Shown here: positions 1 through 9,103 of the stretch, in pieces | Layout: the number at the start of each line of letters is the position of its first letter | How positions within the stretch are numbered: the first letter of the stretch is position 1 | Made by a program: the position numbers and the translations under genes | Origin: Halopiger xanaduensis SH-6 | GTDB taxonomy: Archaea > Halobacteriota > Halobacteria > Halobacteriales > Natrialbaceae | Reading direction: 5' to 3' | Assembly (NCBI RefSeq): GCF_000217715.1 | Contig: NC_015666.1 | Span: forward strand, 1,810,270-1,874,269 | Length of the DNA stretch: 64,000 bases | The notes under the pieces: generated by a model | What the model saw: the letters and a program-made list of their open reading frames with translations, nothing else | Database searches by the model: none | What the model was told of the DNA's origin: nothing

Positions 1-304
1 GGAGACACGTCTCGCTACAGTAGTGGGCCTCGAGCGTCGCCGTCGCCGTCTCGACGACCCAACTGAGTCGGCGCTCGCGCGGACCGATCGTCGCGCCGCA
101 GGTCCGACACTGATCCGCAGCCGCAGCGAGTTCGAGCGGCCCGTCGGCGGCTTCCTCACCGGCGGTCGCCGACGCGTCGCCGTCGCTCGCGTCGACGGCA
201 CCGCGGCGCTCGAGTCGATCGGTACTCGCCGCGGATCGGGCGGCATCGCTCTCCAGCGAGGTCGATGTCGACGTGGAATCGGGCTTTCGGGTCACATTCC
301 GCAT
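1..304 (-). CDS. TRASH-like zinc-finger protein, partial (C-terminus off the left edge)
   Basis: An open minus-strand frame starts at ATG 304-302 and runs off the left edge after 101 codons, so only the N-terminal part is seen. The first 60 residues are low-complexity, rich in Ser, Ala, Asp and Thr and probably disordered. They are followed by a likely zinc site: C66-x2-C69, then H94, C96 and C100 in an HYCSETC context. The C-x2-C ... YCS-x2-C pattern resembles TRASH/MYM-type fingers that bind metals or nucleic acids. The function is unknown. It is divergent from the pantoate kinase gene, with about 150 bp between the starts. Confidence 0.6.
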   Translation of the reverse strand, partial: MRNVTRKPDSTSTSTSLESDAARSAASTDRLERRGAVDASDGDASATAGEEAADGPLELAAAADQCRTCGATIGPRERRLSWVVETATATLEAHYCSETCL

Positions 305-457
305 TCACCGAACGAACACAAATAGGGAACCGTGATATTCACTCACTGATGACGTTCAGGGAGCGGAACAGTCACCCGGTGGGCCTCGAGTCCGCGCCTC
401 GAACGGCGGACGCGAAAAATCTTCAACGTTATACCGCTCGGACCGAAATCATGGGTA

Positions 458-1291
458 ATGCGCGACGAGGCGACGGCGTTCGTTCCGGGCCACATCACCG
501 GTTTCTTCAGCGCCCATCCGGACGAAGATCCGACGAAAGCCGGCTCGCGAGGCGCCGGCCTGACGCTCACCGACGGCGTCGAGGTGACGGTCGAACCCGC
601 AGCGGGTTCGGAGCCGACGGTCGTCCTCGAGGGTGAGGAAATCGAGGTCGAACCAGTAACCACCGTCCTCGAGACGCTCGACGCGCCCGCGCGGGTCGAG
701 GCGACCTCGGACCTGCCGCTGGGCGCCGGCTTCGGCGTCTCCGGGGCGCTGGCGCTGGGGACCGCGCTCGCGGCGAACCGCGTTTTCGACCGGAAGCTCT
801 CGATGAACGAACTCGTGACGATCGCTCACGGCGCCGAAGTACAGGCGGGAACCGGACTGGGGGACGTAGTTGCGCAGGCCCGCGGCGGCGTCCCGATCCG
901 ACTCGAGCCGGGCGGTCCGCAGGACAACAAACTCGATTCGATTCCCGCGCGCGCTCGAGTGGAGTACGTCTCCTTCGGGGAACTGTCGACGGCCGACGTC
1001 CTCTCGGGCGATACCGAGCAGTTGACCGAGGCCGGTACGGAGGCGCTGTCGCGGGTGGTCGAGGAGCCGACCCTGCTATCCTTCATGTACGCGTCGCGGC
1101 TGTTCGCGCGCGAAGCCGAGTTGTTGACCGAGCGCGTGAGCGAAACGATCGGCGACGTGGCGGCCGTCGACGGCCAGGCGTCGATGGCCATGCTCGGCGA
1201 AACCGTCTTCGCGCTCGGGACGGGGCTCTCGGACGCCGGGTACGAGCCGTCCGTCTGTGCGACCCATCCGGCGGGCGCGATGCTGAAGTAG
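458..1291 (+). CDS. pok: Pantoate kinase (archaeal CoA biosynthesis, GHMP kinase fold)
   Basis: ATP-dependent phosphorylation of pantoate to 4-phosphopantoate, the first step of the archaeal route to phosphopantothenate. The 277-aa length fits the family. The GHMP kinase phosphate-binding loop is visible as LPLGAGFGVSGALALG at about residues 86-101, and a C-terminal glycine-rich GHMP motif lies near the end. The partner enzyme, phosphopantoate--beta-alanine ligase, is at 4596 on the same strand, which supports the assignment over other GHMP kinases. The large DUF1508-repeat gene separates them. The Asp/Glu-rich composition is normal for a haloarchaeal cytoplasmic enzyme. Confidence 0.9.
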   Translation: MRDEATAFVPGHITGFFSAHPDEDPTKAGSRGAGLTLTDGVEVTVEPAAGSEPTVVLEGEEIEVEPVTTVLETLDAPARVEATSDLPLGAGFGVSGALALGTALAANRVFDRKLSMNELVTIAHGAEVQAGTGLGDVVAQARGGVPIRLEPGGPQDNKLDSIPARARVEYVSFGELSTADVLSGDTEQLTEAGTEALSRVVEEPTLLSFMYASRLFAREAELLTERVSETIGDVAAVDGQASMAMLGETVFALGTGLSDAGYEPSVCATHPAGAMLK

Positions 1292-1520
1292 GCCACCCGG
1301 CGCTCGTCGCGGGACAGCTGCAGCCACTCGCTGGCACCCTGACGAGTTCGACCGGTCCGCTGACGGTTTTCGGGGGACCGAACCGAGGTCCCCGTTCTGT
1401 CGGCACTCCGTTACGTCTGTGCCGTCCAATTATCAAATCTGGGAATTTAGCCGACTAACGCGTTCTCGAGGCTGAATGCGTGCAAGAATATCCGTAATAA
1501 ATCGAACAATTGGCCGAAGC

Positions 1521-1530
1521 TTTATTATAA
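1521..1530 (+). promoter_or_regulatory. TATA box of the DUF1508-repeat gene
   Basis: The AT-rich element TTTATTATAA stands in GC-rich DNA. Haloarchaeal transcription normally begins about 22-27 nt downstream, here around 1549-1553. That lies after the ATG at 1543 but before the ATG at 1561, and it decides the start chosen for the next gene. Confidence 0.6.
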
Positions 1531-1560
1531 TACGTTCGAGTTATGTACTCGAATTTACGA

Positions 1561-4518
1561 ATGTCATTCAGCAGTGAACTTCACCGGAGCCTGTTTCGGC
1601 TGTACGAGCACTACGTCGGGGAACCGGATTCGGGAAAGGACGTCTACGGCTACTGGCTGTTCATTCTCGGGTACATCATCGGAGCGGCCGGCGTCGTGGC
1701 GTTCGTCGTCGGCTACGCCGGCAGTTTCGGCGAAGAACCGATAATCCGGGTCACCGGCGTCACGTCGGCGGCGGGACTGGCGATCTGTCTGTTCGGGATC
1801 GGACTCATGTTGCCGGTGCGCAGGCGCGGCATTCAGGCCAGCGTCGTCGGACTGTTCGTCGCTCTCGTCGGCGTCGCGGCGTTCGGCGTCGTCTACCCGA
1901 ACAACTGGCGCCACCTCGGGATGGGGCTCGACGTCGAAGTCATCAGCGTCTACACGACGGGCATCGCGATCATCACCGGCGTAACGGCGCTCGTCCCCGT
2001 GCTCACCGGGCAGAAGGGGCTGTTCGTCGAGGAGGAAGGGACGACCGAAGACCCGCCGATTCTCACCGGCGACGCGCTCGAGGACGCGCAGTTCGCCGTC
2101 TTCCGCGACGAGCAGGGCGACTGGAAGTGGAACGTCCTGCACCGGGAGGCGCTGGCGACGAGCGAGGGCAGCGCCGCGACCCGCCCGGACGCTCGAGAGG
2201 GGATCGAACGCGTCAAGTCCCAGATCAGCTCCGCGGGGCTGCTGGAACTGACGACGTCGGCGTTCCGACTCTACGAGGACCGCGACGGCACCTGGCAGTG
2301 GACGCTCGCGCGCGAGGACGGTAGCGTCGTGGGTACCTGCGACCGCGAGTTCGACGACCGCGACGGCGCCGAGGAGTCCGTCAGCTTCCTCAAAGACCGC
2401 GGGCCCGAGGCGGACATCATCGAAATCGAGGGGGCCGCGTTCACCTACACCGAGGAACGGGACCGGTGGTACTGGCAACTGGTCGACGACGAGCACGCGG
2501 TGCTGGCGACGAGCGACCGCGGCCACGACGATCAGGCGAGCGCCGAGGAAGCCGCCCGTACGTTCGCCGAACGGTTCGAACAGGCGCGCGTACTGGACGT
2601 CGAGCACTTCGGCGTCGAACTCCGCGAAGCCGAGACCGGCGACGGCTGGACGTGGCGCTTCGTCGACGAGACGGATACCGTCATCGCGACCGCAGCGGAC
2701 ACCGCCGAGACGCGCCGCGGGGCCGAGGAAGCCGCCGAAACGCTGCTCGCCGAACTCAGTTCGGCGTCCGTGACGGTGTCCGGCGACCCCACCTACGAAC
2801 AGTACACGTCCGACGAGGAGTGGGAATGGCGGCTCGTCGACGAGTCCGAGCACGTCGTCGCCCGCGGTCCCGAAAGCTACGCCGACCACGGGGAGACGAC
2901 CCGGGAAACCGAACAGTTCGCCGAGAACGCCCGCGACGCCGACGTCGTCGAAATCGACGATGCGGCCTACGAAGTGTATCCCGCCTCGGAGCTGCCGACG
3001 ACGCCGTCGTCGTCCGACGGCGACGATCTGCCGGTCCTCGAGGAGCCGACGGCGACCGACGGCGGAACGGCGACTGCGGACGGCGCCGATCCCGACGGCG
3101 CCGGCCCCGCGACGCAGGACTGGCACTGGCGGCTCGTCACCGACGACCGCGAGGTCGTCGCCGCGAGCACCGAACCCCACGCCGACGCCGAAACCGCGAC
3201 GGCGGCGATCGAACGGGTCCGCGAACAGGCCAGCGAGGCCGACCTCATCGAGTTCGAGGAGGCGGCCTTCCAGGTCTACGAGGCCGACTCCGGCGAGTGG
3301 CGCTGGCGGCTGATCGACGAGGACGGCAACGTCCTCGCGGACAGCGGCGAGGAGCACGCGAGCCGCAGCGAGGCCGCCGAGGCCATGATGACGCTGAAGG
3401 AGCAGGCCCCCGACGCCGAACTCCTCGAGATCGAGACCGCCGCCTTCGAGCTGTTCGTCGACGAGAACGACGAGTGGGGCTGGCGGCTCATCGACGAAGG
3501 CGGCAAACTCGTCGCCGAGGATCCGGCGACGCACCCGACCCGCGACGCCGCTCGCGACGCGATGAACCGCCTGCTCGAGCACCTCGAGTCCGAGGTGCGG
3601 ACGATGGACGACGCGATCTTCCAGCCCTACGCCGACGAGGAGTGGCACTGGCGGTTCGTGCTGCCGTCGGGTGACACGGTCGCGGTCGACGCCGACGGTG
3701 CGGCGACGCGAGACGAACTCCGCGATCGGCTGGAAAGCGTCCGCGACGCCGCCGCGTCGGCCCAGCGCTGTACGATCGGCGACGTGACGGTGCAACTCTA
3801 CGACGCCGGCACCGACGACTGGAGCTGGCGGCTGCTCGATCGCGACCGCGAGGAACTCGCGGACGCGACGGTCACCTACGAGGGCCGCGAGACCGCGCTC
3901 GGCCGCGTCTCCGCGCTCACCGAACGCGCGGATGCAGCGCCGATCTTCGCGATCGAGGACGCGGTGATCCGCGTCCAGCGCGACGCCAGCGGCGACGAGG
4001 CGGCCAGCGGGGCCAAAACCGACGCCTGGCGCTGGGATCTCGTCGACGCGGATCGAGACGTGCTCGCGAGTGCAGCCGGCGCCGCGCCGACGAAGGACGA
4101 ACTGCTGTCGACGGTCGAGGAGGTCAAACAACTCGCGCCGATGGCCGGCCGCGTCGACTTCGACGTTGCCTCGTTCGAACTCGTCGCCGACGAGGACGAC
4201 CGCTGGTCCTGGCGGCTGCTCGACGAGGACGGCCGGCCGGTCGCGACCGGCACCGAGACCTACGAGTCGAACGCGGCCGCCCGCAAGGGACTCGAGCAGG
4301 TGCGCGATCTGATCGAGGCCGCGAGCATCCTCGAGATCGACAGCGTCTCCTTCGAGCTGCACCGGGACGAGGACGGCTGGGTGTGGCGGCTGGTCGACGA
4401 GTACGGCTCGCGGATGGCCGAGAGCACGCAGACCTACGAGAGCCGGACGGCGGCCCGCGAGGCGATGAACGACGTGAAGTCCCACGCGCCGGACGGGTGG
4501 ATTACCTTCACGGAGTAG
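1561..4518 (+). CDS. Membrane protein with 13 tandem DUF1508/YegP-like repeats
   Basis: A 985-aa protein. The N-terminal ~150 residues hold about five hydrophobic segments (residues about 27-145), so it is anchored in the membrane. The rest is a tandem array of about 13 units of 55-70 residues, each with an aromatic start (AF.VY-like), a W-x-W-R-L/V-V/I/L-D-E core, then an alpha-helical A-x-x-A-I-x-x-V segment. This pattern matches DUF1508 (YegP/HVO_2922-type) domains. The sixth unit carries a Pro/Thr/Asp-rich insertion of about 40 residues. An in-frame ATG at 1543 is possible but lies upstream of the predicted transcription start. The function is unknown; it sits between two CoA genes without obvious metabolic linkage. 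Confidence 0.85.
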   Translation: MSFSSELHRSLFRLYEHYVGEPDSGKDVYGYWLFILGYIIGAAGVVAFVVGYAGSFGEEPIIRVTGVTSAAGLAICLFGIGLMLPVRRRGIQASVVGLFVALVGVAAFGVVYPNNWRHLGMGLDVEVISVYTTGIAIITGVTALVPVLTGQKGLFVEEEGTTEDPPILTGDALEDAQFAVFRDEQGDWKWNVLHREALATSEGSAATRPDAREGIERVKSQISSAGLLELTTSAFRLYEDRDGTWQWTLAREDGSVVGTCDREFDDRDGAEESVSFLKDRGPEADIIEIEGAAFTYTEERDRWYWQLVDDEHAVLATSDRGHDDQASAEEAARTFAERFEQARVLDVEHFGVELREAETGDGWTWRFVDETDTVIATAADTAETRRGAEEAAETLLAELSSASVTVSGDPTYEQYTSDEEWEWRLVDESEHVVARGPESYADHGETTRETEQFAENARDADVVEIDDAAYEVYPASELPTTPSSSDGDDLPVLEEPTATDGGTATADGADPDGAGPATQDWHWRLVTDDREVVAASTEPHADAETATAAIERVREQASEADLIEFEEAAFQVYEADSGEWRWRLIDEDGNVLADSGEEHASRSEAAEAMMTLKEQAPDAELLEIETAAFELFVDENDEWGWRLIDEGGKLVAEDPATHPTRDAARDAMNRLLEHLESEVRTMDDAIFQPYADEEWHWRFVLPSGDTVAVDADGAATRDELRDRLESVRDAAASAQRCTIGDVTVQLYDAGTDDWSWRLLDRDREELADATVTYEGRETALGRVSALTERADAAPIFAIEDAVIRVQRDASGDEAASGAKTDAWRWDLVDADRDVLASAAGAAPTKDELLSTVEEVKQLAPMAGRVDFDVASFELVADEDDRWSWRLLDEDGRPVATGTETYESNAAARKGLEQVRDLIEAASILEIDSVSFELHRDEDGWVWRLVDEYGSRMAESTQTYESRTAAREAMNDVKSHAPDGWITFTE

Positions 4519-4562
4519 ACGGTTCAAGCGGAGCGATTCGAACCGGAAACGGATAATCAGTC

Positions 4563-4572
4563 GACTTTTTTA
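4563..4572 (+). promoter_or_regulatory. TATA-like element for the phosphopantoate ligase gene
   Basis: GACTTTTTTA is centred about 28 nt before the GTG start at 4596. This fits a leaderless haloarchaeal transcript and supports the GTG start. Confidence 0.5.
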
Positions 4573-4595
4573 GCAGCCGACCCGAGACACCGGCC

Positions 4596-5372
4596 GTGAG
4601 CGACTACGACACCGTCTCGGCCGACGTCGACGAGGAGGAGGAGATTCCGGAGGACCACCCGCGGTACCAGGACCTGCTCACCCGTCACCGGATCGAGAAG
4701 GGCGTCGAGAAGGGGATTACGCACCTGCAGGGGATGCACGCCGAGGGGCGGGGTAGCGCCTTCGACTACCTGCTCGGCGAGGAAACCATTCCCAGCGCCG
4801 ACGAGGCCGAACGCGCCGCCGCCGCGCACCTGCTGCTTGCCGAAAAGCCGGTGCTCTCGATCAACGGCAACGTCGCCGCCCTCGTGCCCGGCGAGATGGT
4901 CGACCTCGCCGACGCCACCGGCGCCGACCTCGAGGTCAACCTCTTCAACCGCACCGAGGAACGGCTCGAGGCCATCGCCGACCACCTCCGCGAGCACGGC
5001 GCCGAGGACGTGAAGGGACTCGAGGCCGACGCGCGCATCCCGAACCTCGACCACCAGCGCGCGAAGGTCGACGCCGAGGGCATCTACGCGGCCGACGTGG
5101 TCCTCGTGCCGCTCGAGGACGGCGACCGCGCGGAGGCGCTCGAGGCGATGGGCAAGACCGAAATCGTGATCGACCTCAACCCCCTGTCGCGTTCGCCGCA
5201 GGTCGCCGAGGTGCCGATCGTCGACAACATCATCCGCGCCGTGCCGAACATGACCGAGCACGCGCGGGAGCTGGCGGACGCCGACGAGTCGGAAGTGCGG
5301 GCGATCGTCGAGGCGTTCGACCGGGAGGCGGCGCTCGAGGCGGCCGAAGAGCGGATTCGGAACGGGCTGTAG
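4596..5372 (+). CDS. 4-phosphopantoate--beta-alanine ligase (phosphopantothenate synthetase)
   Basis: Joins 4-phosphopantoate and beta-alanine using ATP to make 4'-phosphopantothenate, the step after pantoate kinase in archaeal CoA synthesis. The product is 258 aa with a GTG start placed by the TATA element at 4563. Characteristic segments include an N-terminal HPRYQDLLTRHRIEKGVEKGI-like helix region, GNVAALVPGEMVDLA near residues 90-105, and DLNPLSRSPQVAEVPIVDNI-type sequence near 190-210. The kinase that supplies its substrate is at 458 on the same strand. Confidence 0.9.
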   Translation: MSDYDTVSADVDEEEEIPEDHPRYQDLLTRHRIEKGVEKGITHLQGMHAEGRGSAFDYLLGEETIPSADEAERAAAAHLLLAEKPVLSINGNVAALVPGEMVDLADATGADLEVNLFNRTEERLEAIADHLREHGAEDVKGLEADARIPNLDHQRAKVDAEGIYAADVVLVPLEDGDRAEALEAMGKTEIVIDLNPLSRSPQVAEVPIVDNIIRAVPNMTEHARELADADESEVRAIVEAFDREAALEAAEERIRNGL

Positions 5373-5424
5373 AGCGGCCGCTGGGCGGTTCGATTCCGGA
5401 CGAGACGGAAATTCCCTTCTTCTC

Positions 5425-6417
5425 CTACCGCTCGAGTAGGGTCGACGGCTCGAGCGGCCACCAGTTGCGGTTCCTGACGACAAGGTGAACTTGTGCGATC
5501 ACGCCTAACAGCGGCAGCTCCAGCAGCGGGCCGATGACCAGCGCCAGCGGAATCAGCGGCTCGGCCGGGAAGGCGACGACCGCGATCGCCAGCGCGGTCG
5601 GCGAGTTCCGCGAGAGGATCGTGTTGTTGAAACAGACCATCTCGTCGTAGGAGAACGACAGGAGGCGGCCGACGCCGAAACCGACGGCGAGGTTGATCGC
5701 GTAGAAGCCGATCACGGGCACGGCGAGCAGCGCGAGGAGTTCCGGACGCTCGAGGACGACCTCGCCCTGCGAGGCGAACATCGCGCCGATGGCGAGACAG
5801 AGGCTGCCGATCTGCAGCGGACTCAGCTTCGGGAGGACGCGCCGTCGGAACCACTCCGTGCCGCGCCGGCGGAGCAGTACCCAGCGCACGCAGCCCGCCA
5901 GCGCGAGCGGCACGACCAACACGAGCGCGACGCTCTCGAGTAACACCTCGAGCGGGAGATCGACGAGCTCTCCGGCGAACAGGTAGAGGTAGACCGGCAG
6001 CAGGATCAGCTGGAGCACGAGGTTGTACGGCAACAGCGAGGTCGCCAGCGCCACGTTTCCGTCCGCGATGTCGGTGAAAATCAGGTACCAGTCGGTACAG
6101 GGCGTGACCAGCAGCATGAGCAGTCCGACCCAGAGCGCGGGGTGGTCGCGGAGAAAGACCGCGCCGAGGCCGAGCGCCAGCAGCGGATTCCAGACGAAGT
6201 TGACCAGCAGACTCGAGCCGACGACGCGGCGGTTACCGAAGGCTGCGCGCAACTGCGAGCGCGGAATTCCGGCGAACGCGGCGAACAGCATCACCATCAG
6301 AATCGGGAGGATCAGGGTGTCCGCGGCTGCGGGAACGCCGGGGAGTTGGCCGACGGCGAGGCCGCCGAGGATCGCCGCGAAGACGAGGACCGACTGGTAC
6401 TTCTCGACGAGATCCAT
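5425..6417 (-). CDS. ACR3/bile acid:sodium symporter superfamily transporter
   Basis: A 330-aa integral membrane protein with about ten hydrophobic helices. The motif LVTPCTDWYLIFT around residues 100-115 contains the conserved Pro-Cys of ACR3-type arsenite carriers. FNNTILSRNSPTALAIAV near residues 255-275 matches the cross-over region of the BASS fold. The likely start is MDLVEKYQ; 41 extra in-frame upstream codons lack membrane character and were not included. No arsR, arsC or arsM gene is nearby, so the substrate (arsenite or an organic anion) is open. It converges with the CoA ligase gene. Confidence 0.8.
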   Translation of the reverse strand: MDLVEKYQSVLVFAAILGGLAVGQLPGVPAAADTLILPILMVMLFAAFAGIPRSQLRAAFGNRRVVGSSLLVNFVWNPLLALGLGAVFLRDHPALWVGLLMLLVTPCTDWYLIFTDIADGNVALATSLLPYNLVLQLILLPVYLYLFAGELVDLPLEVLLESVALVLVVPLALAGCVRWVLLRRRGTEWFRRRVLPKLSPLQIGSLCLAIGAMFASQGEVVLERPELLALLAVPVIGFYAINLAVGFGVGRLLSFSYDEMVCFNNTILSRNSPTALAIAVVAFPAEPLIPLALVIGPLLELPLLGVIAQVHLVVRNRNWWPLEPSTLLER

Positions 6418-6673
6418 TCGGCGGAGGTTGGGGGACGACGGCCGTAAGCCTGCGGATCTGCAGGGGAACGGATCAAAGGGTCCGCTTCTCGAGTGAATTG
6501 GCGGATTATCGATCGTTAATGAACCGATTGCCGATATCACGAATCGTCCAGGAGTGGCGACTCACCGAGAGATACCACCACACTTCGGATCGAACTCGAA
6601 CGGGAGACGAGTGACCGTAGCGAATTAGTAGTTATCGGCCTTTTCCGAGCCGAATTCGGCCGTTCGGCATTTC

Positions 6674-7318
6674 TCACCGCTCGACGATCGAAGCGGAGAG
6701 GTCGTCATCCCCAGTTCGGTCGATCTCGAGCGAGACGTCCTCGAGCAGAGGGACTCGGTTTTCGACCGTCGCGATCAGATCCTCGAGCCGGTAGTACGAC
6801 AGTGAGAGGGTTTCGCTCGCGCGTCGAGAGAACGAACTGTCGATCTCGTAGGGGACCTCGGTGCCCGCGAGTTCGCCCCTGCCGTAGCTGGTGAGCCAGC
6901 GGCGGGCCAGTTGGACGCCGATCCGGGCGTCGTACCCGCGAGCGATGTAGTGTTTGTAGGGGTGGCGAATCCAGGAGTACTCCCAGTGGGCGTAGACGTC
7001 CACCCCGGTCCCGTCCTCCAGCGCGTGGAGCACGACGTGCAACTGGCCGTCGGCCAGCGGCGACGGCCGCCAGACCCACGATCCCTCCGAGGTGTTGCCG
7101 TCGACTCGCACCTTCAGGGAGGCGATCGGATTGCGGGAAAAGCCGACCTCGTCGAGGATCCTCTCGAGACGCGTTTCCGAGCAGTGGGCGGTCAGCGCGT
7201 ACTCCGCGGCGGTGGTGTGGCTGACGGCGTAGCCGCCGAAGGAGCCCCGAAAGAGGTAGTGCAGTTGCGGGAGAAGGCTCCGCCGGACGGCGTTGACCAA
7301 GTCCTCCGAGTCGAGCAT
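6674..7318 (-). CDS. Conserved haloarchaeal hypothetical protein
   Basis: A 214-aa soluble protein starting MLDSEDLVNAVRRSL. Upstream in-frame codons to 7405 exist but overlap the region before a neighbouring TATA box and were not used. Notable features are an aromatic- and His-rich middle (HWEYSWIRHPYKHY near residues 110-125) and an acidic C-terminus. No catalytic motif was recognised and no signal peptide or membrane segment is present. It is divergent from the small glycine-zipper gene at 7439. Confidence 0.6.
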   Translation of the reverse strand: MLDSEDLVNAVRRSLLPQLHYLFRGSFGGYAVSHTTAAEYALTAHCSETRLERILDEVGFSRNPIASLKVRVDGNTSEGSWVWRPSPLADGQLHVVLHALEDGTGVDVYAHWEYSWIRHPYKHYIARGYDARIGVQLARRWLTSYGRGELAGTEVPYEIDSSFSRRASETLSLSYYRLEDLIATVENRVPLLEDVSLEIDRTGDDDLSASIVER

Positions 7319-7408
7319 CGATCGGTCGCTACGCGAGTGGTTCAAATGAGCCTTCGGCAAGCAGCCACGGGCCGGTATCGATACCGGTACTGATGTCGGT
7401 GACAACAG

Positions 7409-7419
7409 TTATTCATATT
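7409..7419 (+). promoter_or_regulatory. TATA box of the small glycine-zipper gene
   Basis: TTATTCATATT is centred about 25 nt upstream of the ATG at 7439, the normal distance for a leaderless haloarchaeal gene. It is the main support that this small ORF is expressed. Confidence 0.5.
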
Positions 7420-7438
7420 CGGGCTGAACGAACCGACG

Positions 7439-7633
7439 ATGCCATCGCTCGAGCCACCGTGTCTGCGATCGGAGCACGCGTCGAAAGGAGCCGCGAAGGG
7501 AGCGAAAGTCGGCGGCAAGGTCGGCGGACTCGCCGGACCGGCCGGCGGCGCGGTCGGCGCCGGCGTCGGCGCGGCGACCGGCTACCTCGCGGGGACGGCC
7601 CGCGATCGGGTCGACTCGCTGACGCCGTTCTGA
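7439..7633 (+). CDS. Small glycine-zipper-like protein
   Basis: A 64-aa product. Residues 15-55 are almost entirely Gly, Ala, Val and Lys with G-x3-G spacing (GAKVGGKVGGLAGPAGGAVG), typical of glycine-zipper membrane-associated peptides. The short N-terminus contains one Cys and no clear lipobox. The TATA box at 7409 fits the start. The function is unknown. Confidence 0.55.
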   Translation: MPSLEPPCLRSEHASKGAAKGAKVGGKVGGLAGPAGGAVGAGVGAATGYLAGTARDRVDSLTPF

Positions 7634-7686
7634 GATCGTCGGCGCGAGTGTGCGACCGTCCGGTACACTACCAACGTTCACAAAGG

Positions 7687-7693
7687 CATAAAT
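7687..7693 (+). promoter_or_regulatory. TATA-like element of tyrS
   Basis: CATAAAT is centred about 30 nt before the ATG at 7720 and consistent with a leaderless or very short-leader transcript. Confidence 0.45.
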
Positions 7694-7719
7694 TCGTCCG
7701 CTGATTCCACTCAGACAGA

Positions 7720-8706
7720 ATGGATACCTACGACCTGATCACCCGCAACGCCGAGGAGGTCGTGACCGACGAGGAGGTGCGCGAACTCGCCGCCGATCCC
7801 GAGGGCAAGCGCGCCTACGTCGGCTACGAGCCCTCCGGCGTACTCCACCTGGGGCACCTGCTGACGGCGAACAAGCTCATCGACCTCCAGGAGGCCGGCA
7901 TGGAGGTCGTCGTCCTGCTCGCGGACGTCCACGCTTACCTCAACGACAAGGGCACGTTCGAGGAGATTCGCGACACCGCCGAGCAGATGAAGGCCCAGTT
8001 CATCGCCTACGGTCTCGAGGAGGACCAGACGGAGTTCGTCTACGGCTCGGAGTTCCAGCTCGACGAGGAGTACGTGCTCGACCTGCACGAACTCGAGGTG
8101 TCGACGACGCTCAACCGCGCCCAGCGCGCGATGGCCGAGATCCAGGGCGGCGAGACCGCGAAGGTCAGCCACGTCGTCTACCCGCTGATGCAGACCCTGG
8201 ACATCGAGTACCTCGATCTGGACCTCGCCGTGGGCGGCCTCGACCAGCGGAAGGTCCACATGCTCGCCCGCGAGGAACTGCCCGAACTGGGCTACGACGT
8301 CCGACCGGCGCTGCACACGCCCATCGTCGCCGACCTCACCAGCGGCGAGGGCAAGATGTCCTCGAGCGGGGGCGTCACCATCTCGATGGAGGACTCCACC
8401 GACGAACTCGAGGAGAAGGTCAACTCCGCCTACTGTCCGCCGACCCGCGATCCGGAGGGCGACCTCGAGAATCCCGTCCTCGAACTCTTCGAGTACCACG
8501 TCTTCCCGCGCTTCGAGGAGATCACGGTCGAACGCCCAGAGAAGTACGGTGGCGACCTCACCTACGAGGCCTACGAGTCGCTCGCCGAGGACCTCGAGTC
8601 GGGCGAACTCCACCCCGCCGACGCCAAGGGAACGCTCGCGACCTACCTCGACGAACTGATCGCGTCGGGCCGCGAGAAGCTGCGCGAACTGCGAGCGGAA
8701 GAATAG
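7720..8706 (+). CDS. tyrS: Tyrosine--tRNA ligase
   Basis: Class I aminoacyl-tRNA synthetase that charges tRNA-Tyr in the cytoplasm. At 328 aa it has the compact archaeal/eukaryotic length, without a bacterial S4 tail. The HIGH-type motif is HLGH at residues 43-46 and the KMSKS-type motif is KMSSS at about residue 212. YVGYEPSGVLHLGHLLT and VGGLDQRKVHMLARE are standard active-site stretches; the latter has the tyrosine/tryptophan-class QR element. The gene is free-standing with its own promoter. Confidence 0.95.
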   Translation: MDTYDLITRNAEEVVTDEEVRELAADPEGKRAYVGYEPSGVLHLGHLLTANKLIDLQEAGMEVVVLLADVHAYLNDKGTFEEIRDTAEQMKAQFIAYGLEEDQTEFVYGSEFQLDEEYVLDLHELEVSTTLNRAQRAMAEIQGGETAKVSHVVYPLMQTLDIEYLDLDLAVGGLDQRKVHMLAREELPELGYDVRPALHTPIVADLTSGEGKMSSSGGVTISMEDSTDELEEKVNSAYCPPTRDPEGDLENPVLELFEYHVFPRFEEITVERPEKYGGDLTYEAYESLAEDLESGELHPADAKGTLATYLDELIASGREKLRELRAEE

Positions 8707-8712
8707 TCGACG

Positions 8713-8883
8713 TTAGAATTCGACCGCGCCGATCCACTGTTCGTCGCCGCAGCGCCGGCACTCGACGGTCGTCTCGTACTCCCGGCACGGTTCGTGGAGT
8801 CCCCGGCCGCACGTCTCGCAGTACTGGAGTTCGTTCTCTTCGATGCGCTCGCCGCAGGTCGTACAGATCGTCCCGAGTTTCAT
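8713..8883 (-). CDS. Small RING-like/zinc-ribbon protein
   Basis: A 56-aa protein with cysteines in four pairs: C7-x2-C10, C22-x2-C25, H30/C33 and C42-x2-C45, a cross-brace-like pattern able to bind two zinc ions. ELQYCETCGRGLHEPCREYE resembles RING/PHD or haloarchaeal small zinc-finger proteins. It ends only 7 bp after tyrS on the opposite strand. The start is the only ATG before the first cysteine pair; longer upstream frames overlap the DUF305 promoter region. Role unknown. Confidence 0.65.
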   Translation of the reverse strand: MKLGTICTTCGERIEENELQYCETCGRGLHEPCREYETTVECRRCGDEQWIGAVEF

Positions 8884-9103
8884 GAGTGTGTCACCCCGTA
8901 GCAACCTCCGATCGAACCTCCGGGAACCACCGGCAAAAGCGTCCGGATCGGCCGGTCGAGGGACCGGTCGCCGGAGTGACCGGTCGAACGATCCGATCAC
9001 GGCGAGCGCCGACGATCCGTACCACACCGTCGTTGGAACGTATCGCATCTCGTGGGACTGGATAGTATTATCCCCCGATTCGGTGGACGGGCAACCGCTG
9101 TTC

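Noticed and set aside
1564-4527. 987-codon open frame antisense to the DUF1508 gene
   Set aside because: High-GC genomes give long antisense frames. Its translation is Arg/Val-rich with no domain, while the plus-strand frame has clear repeats and membrane segments.
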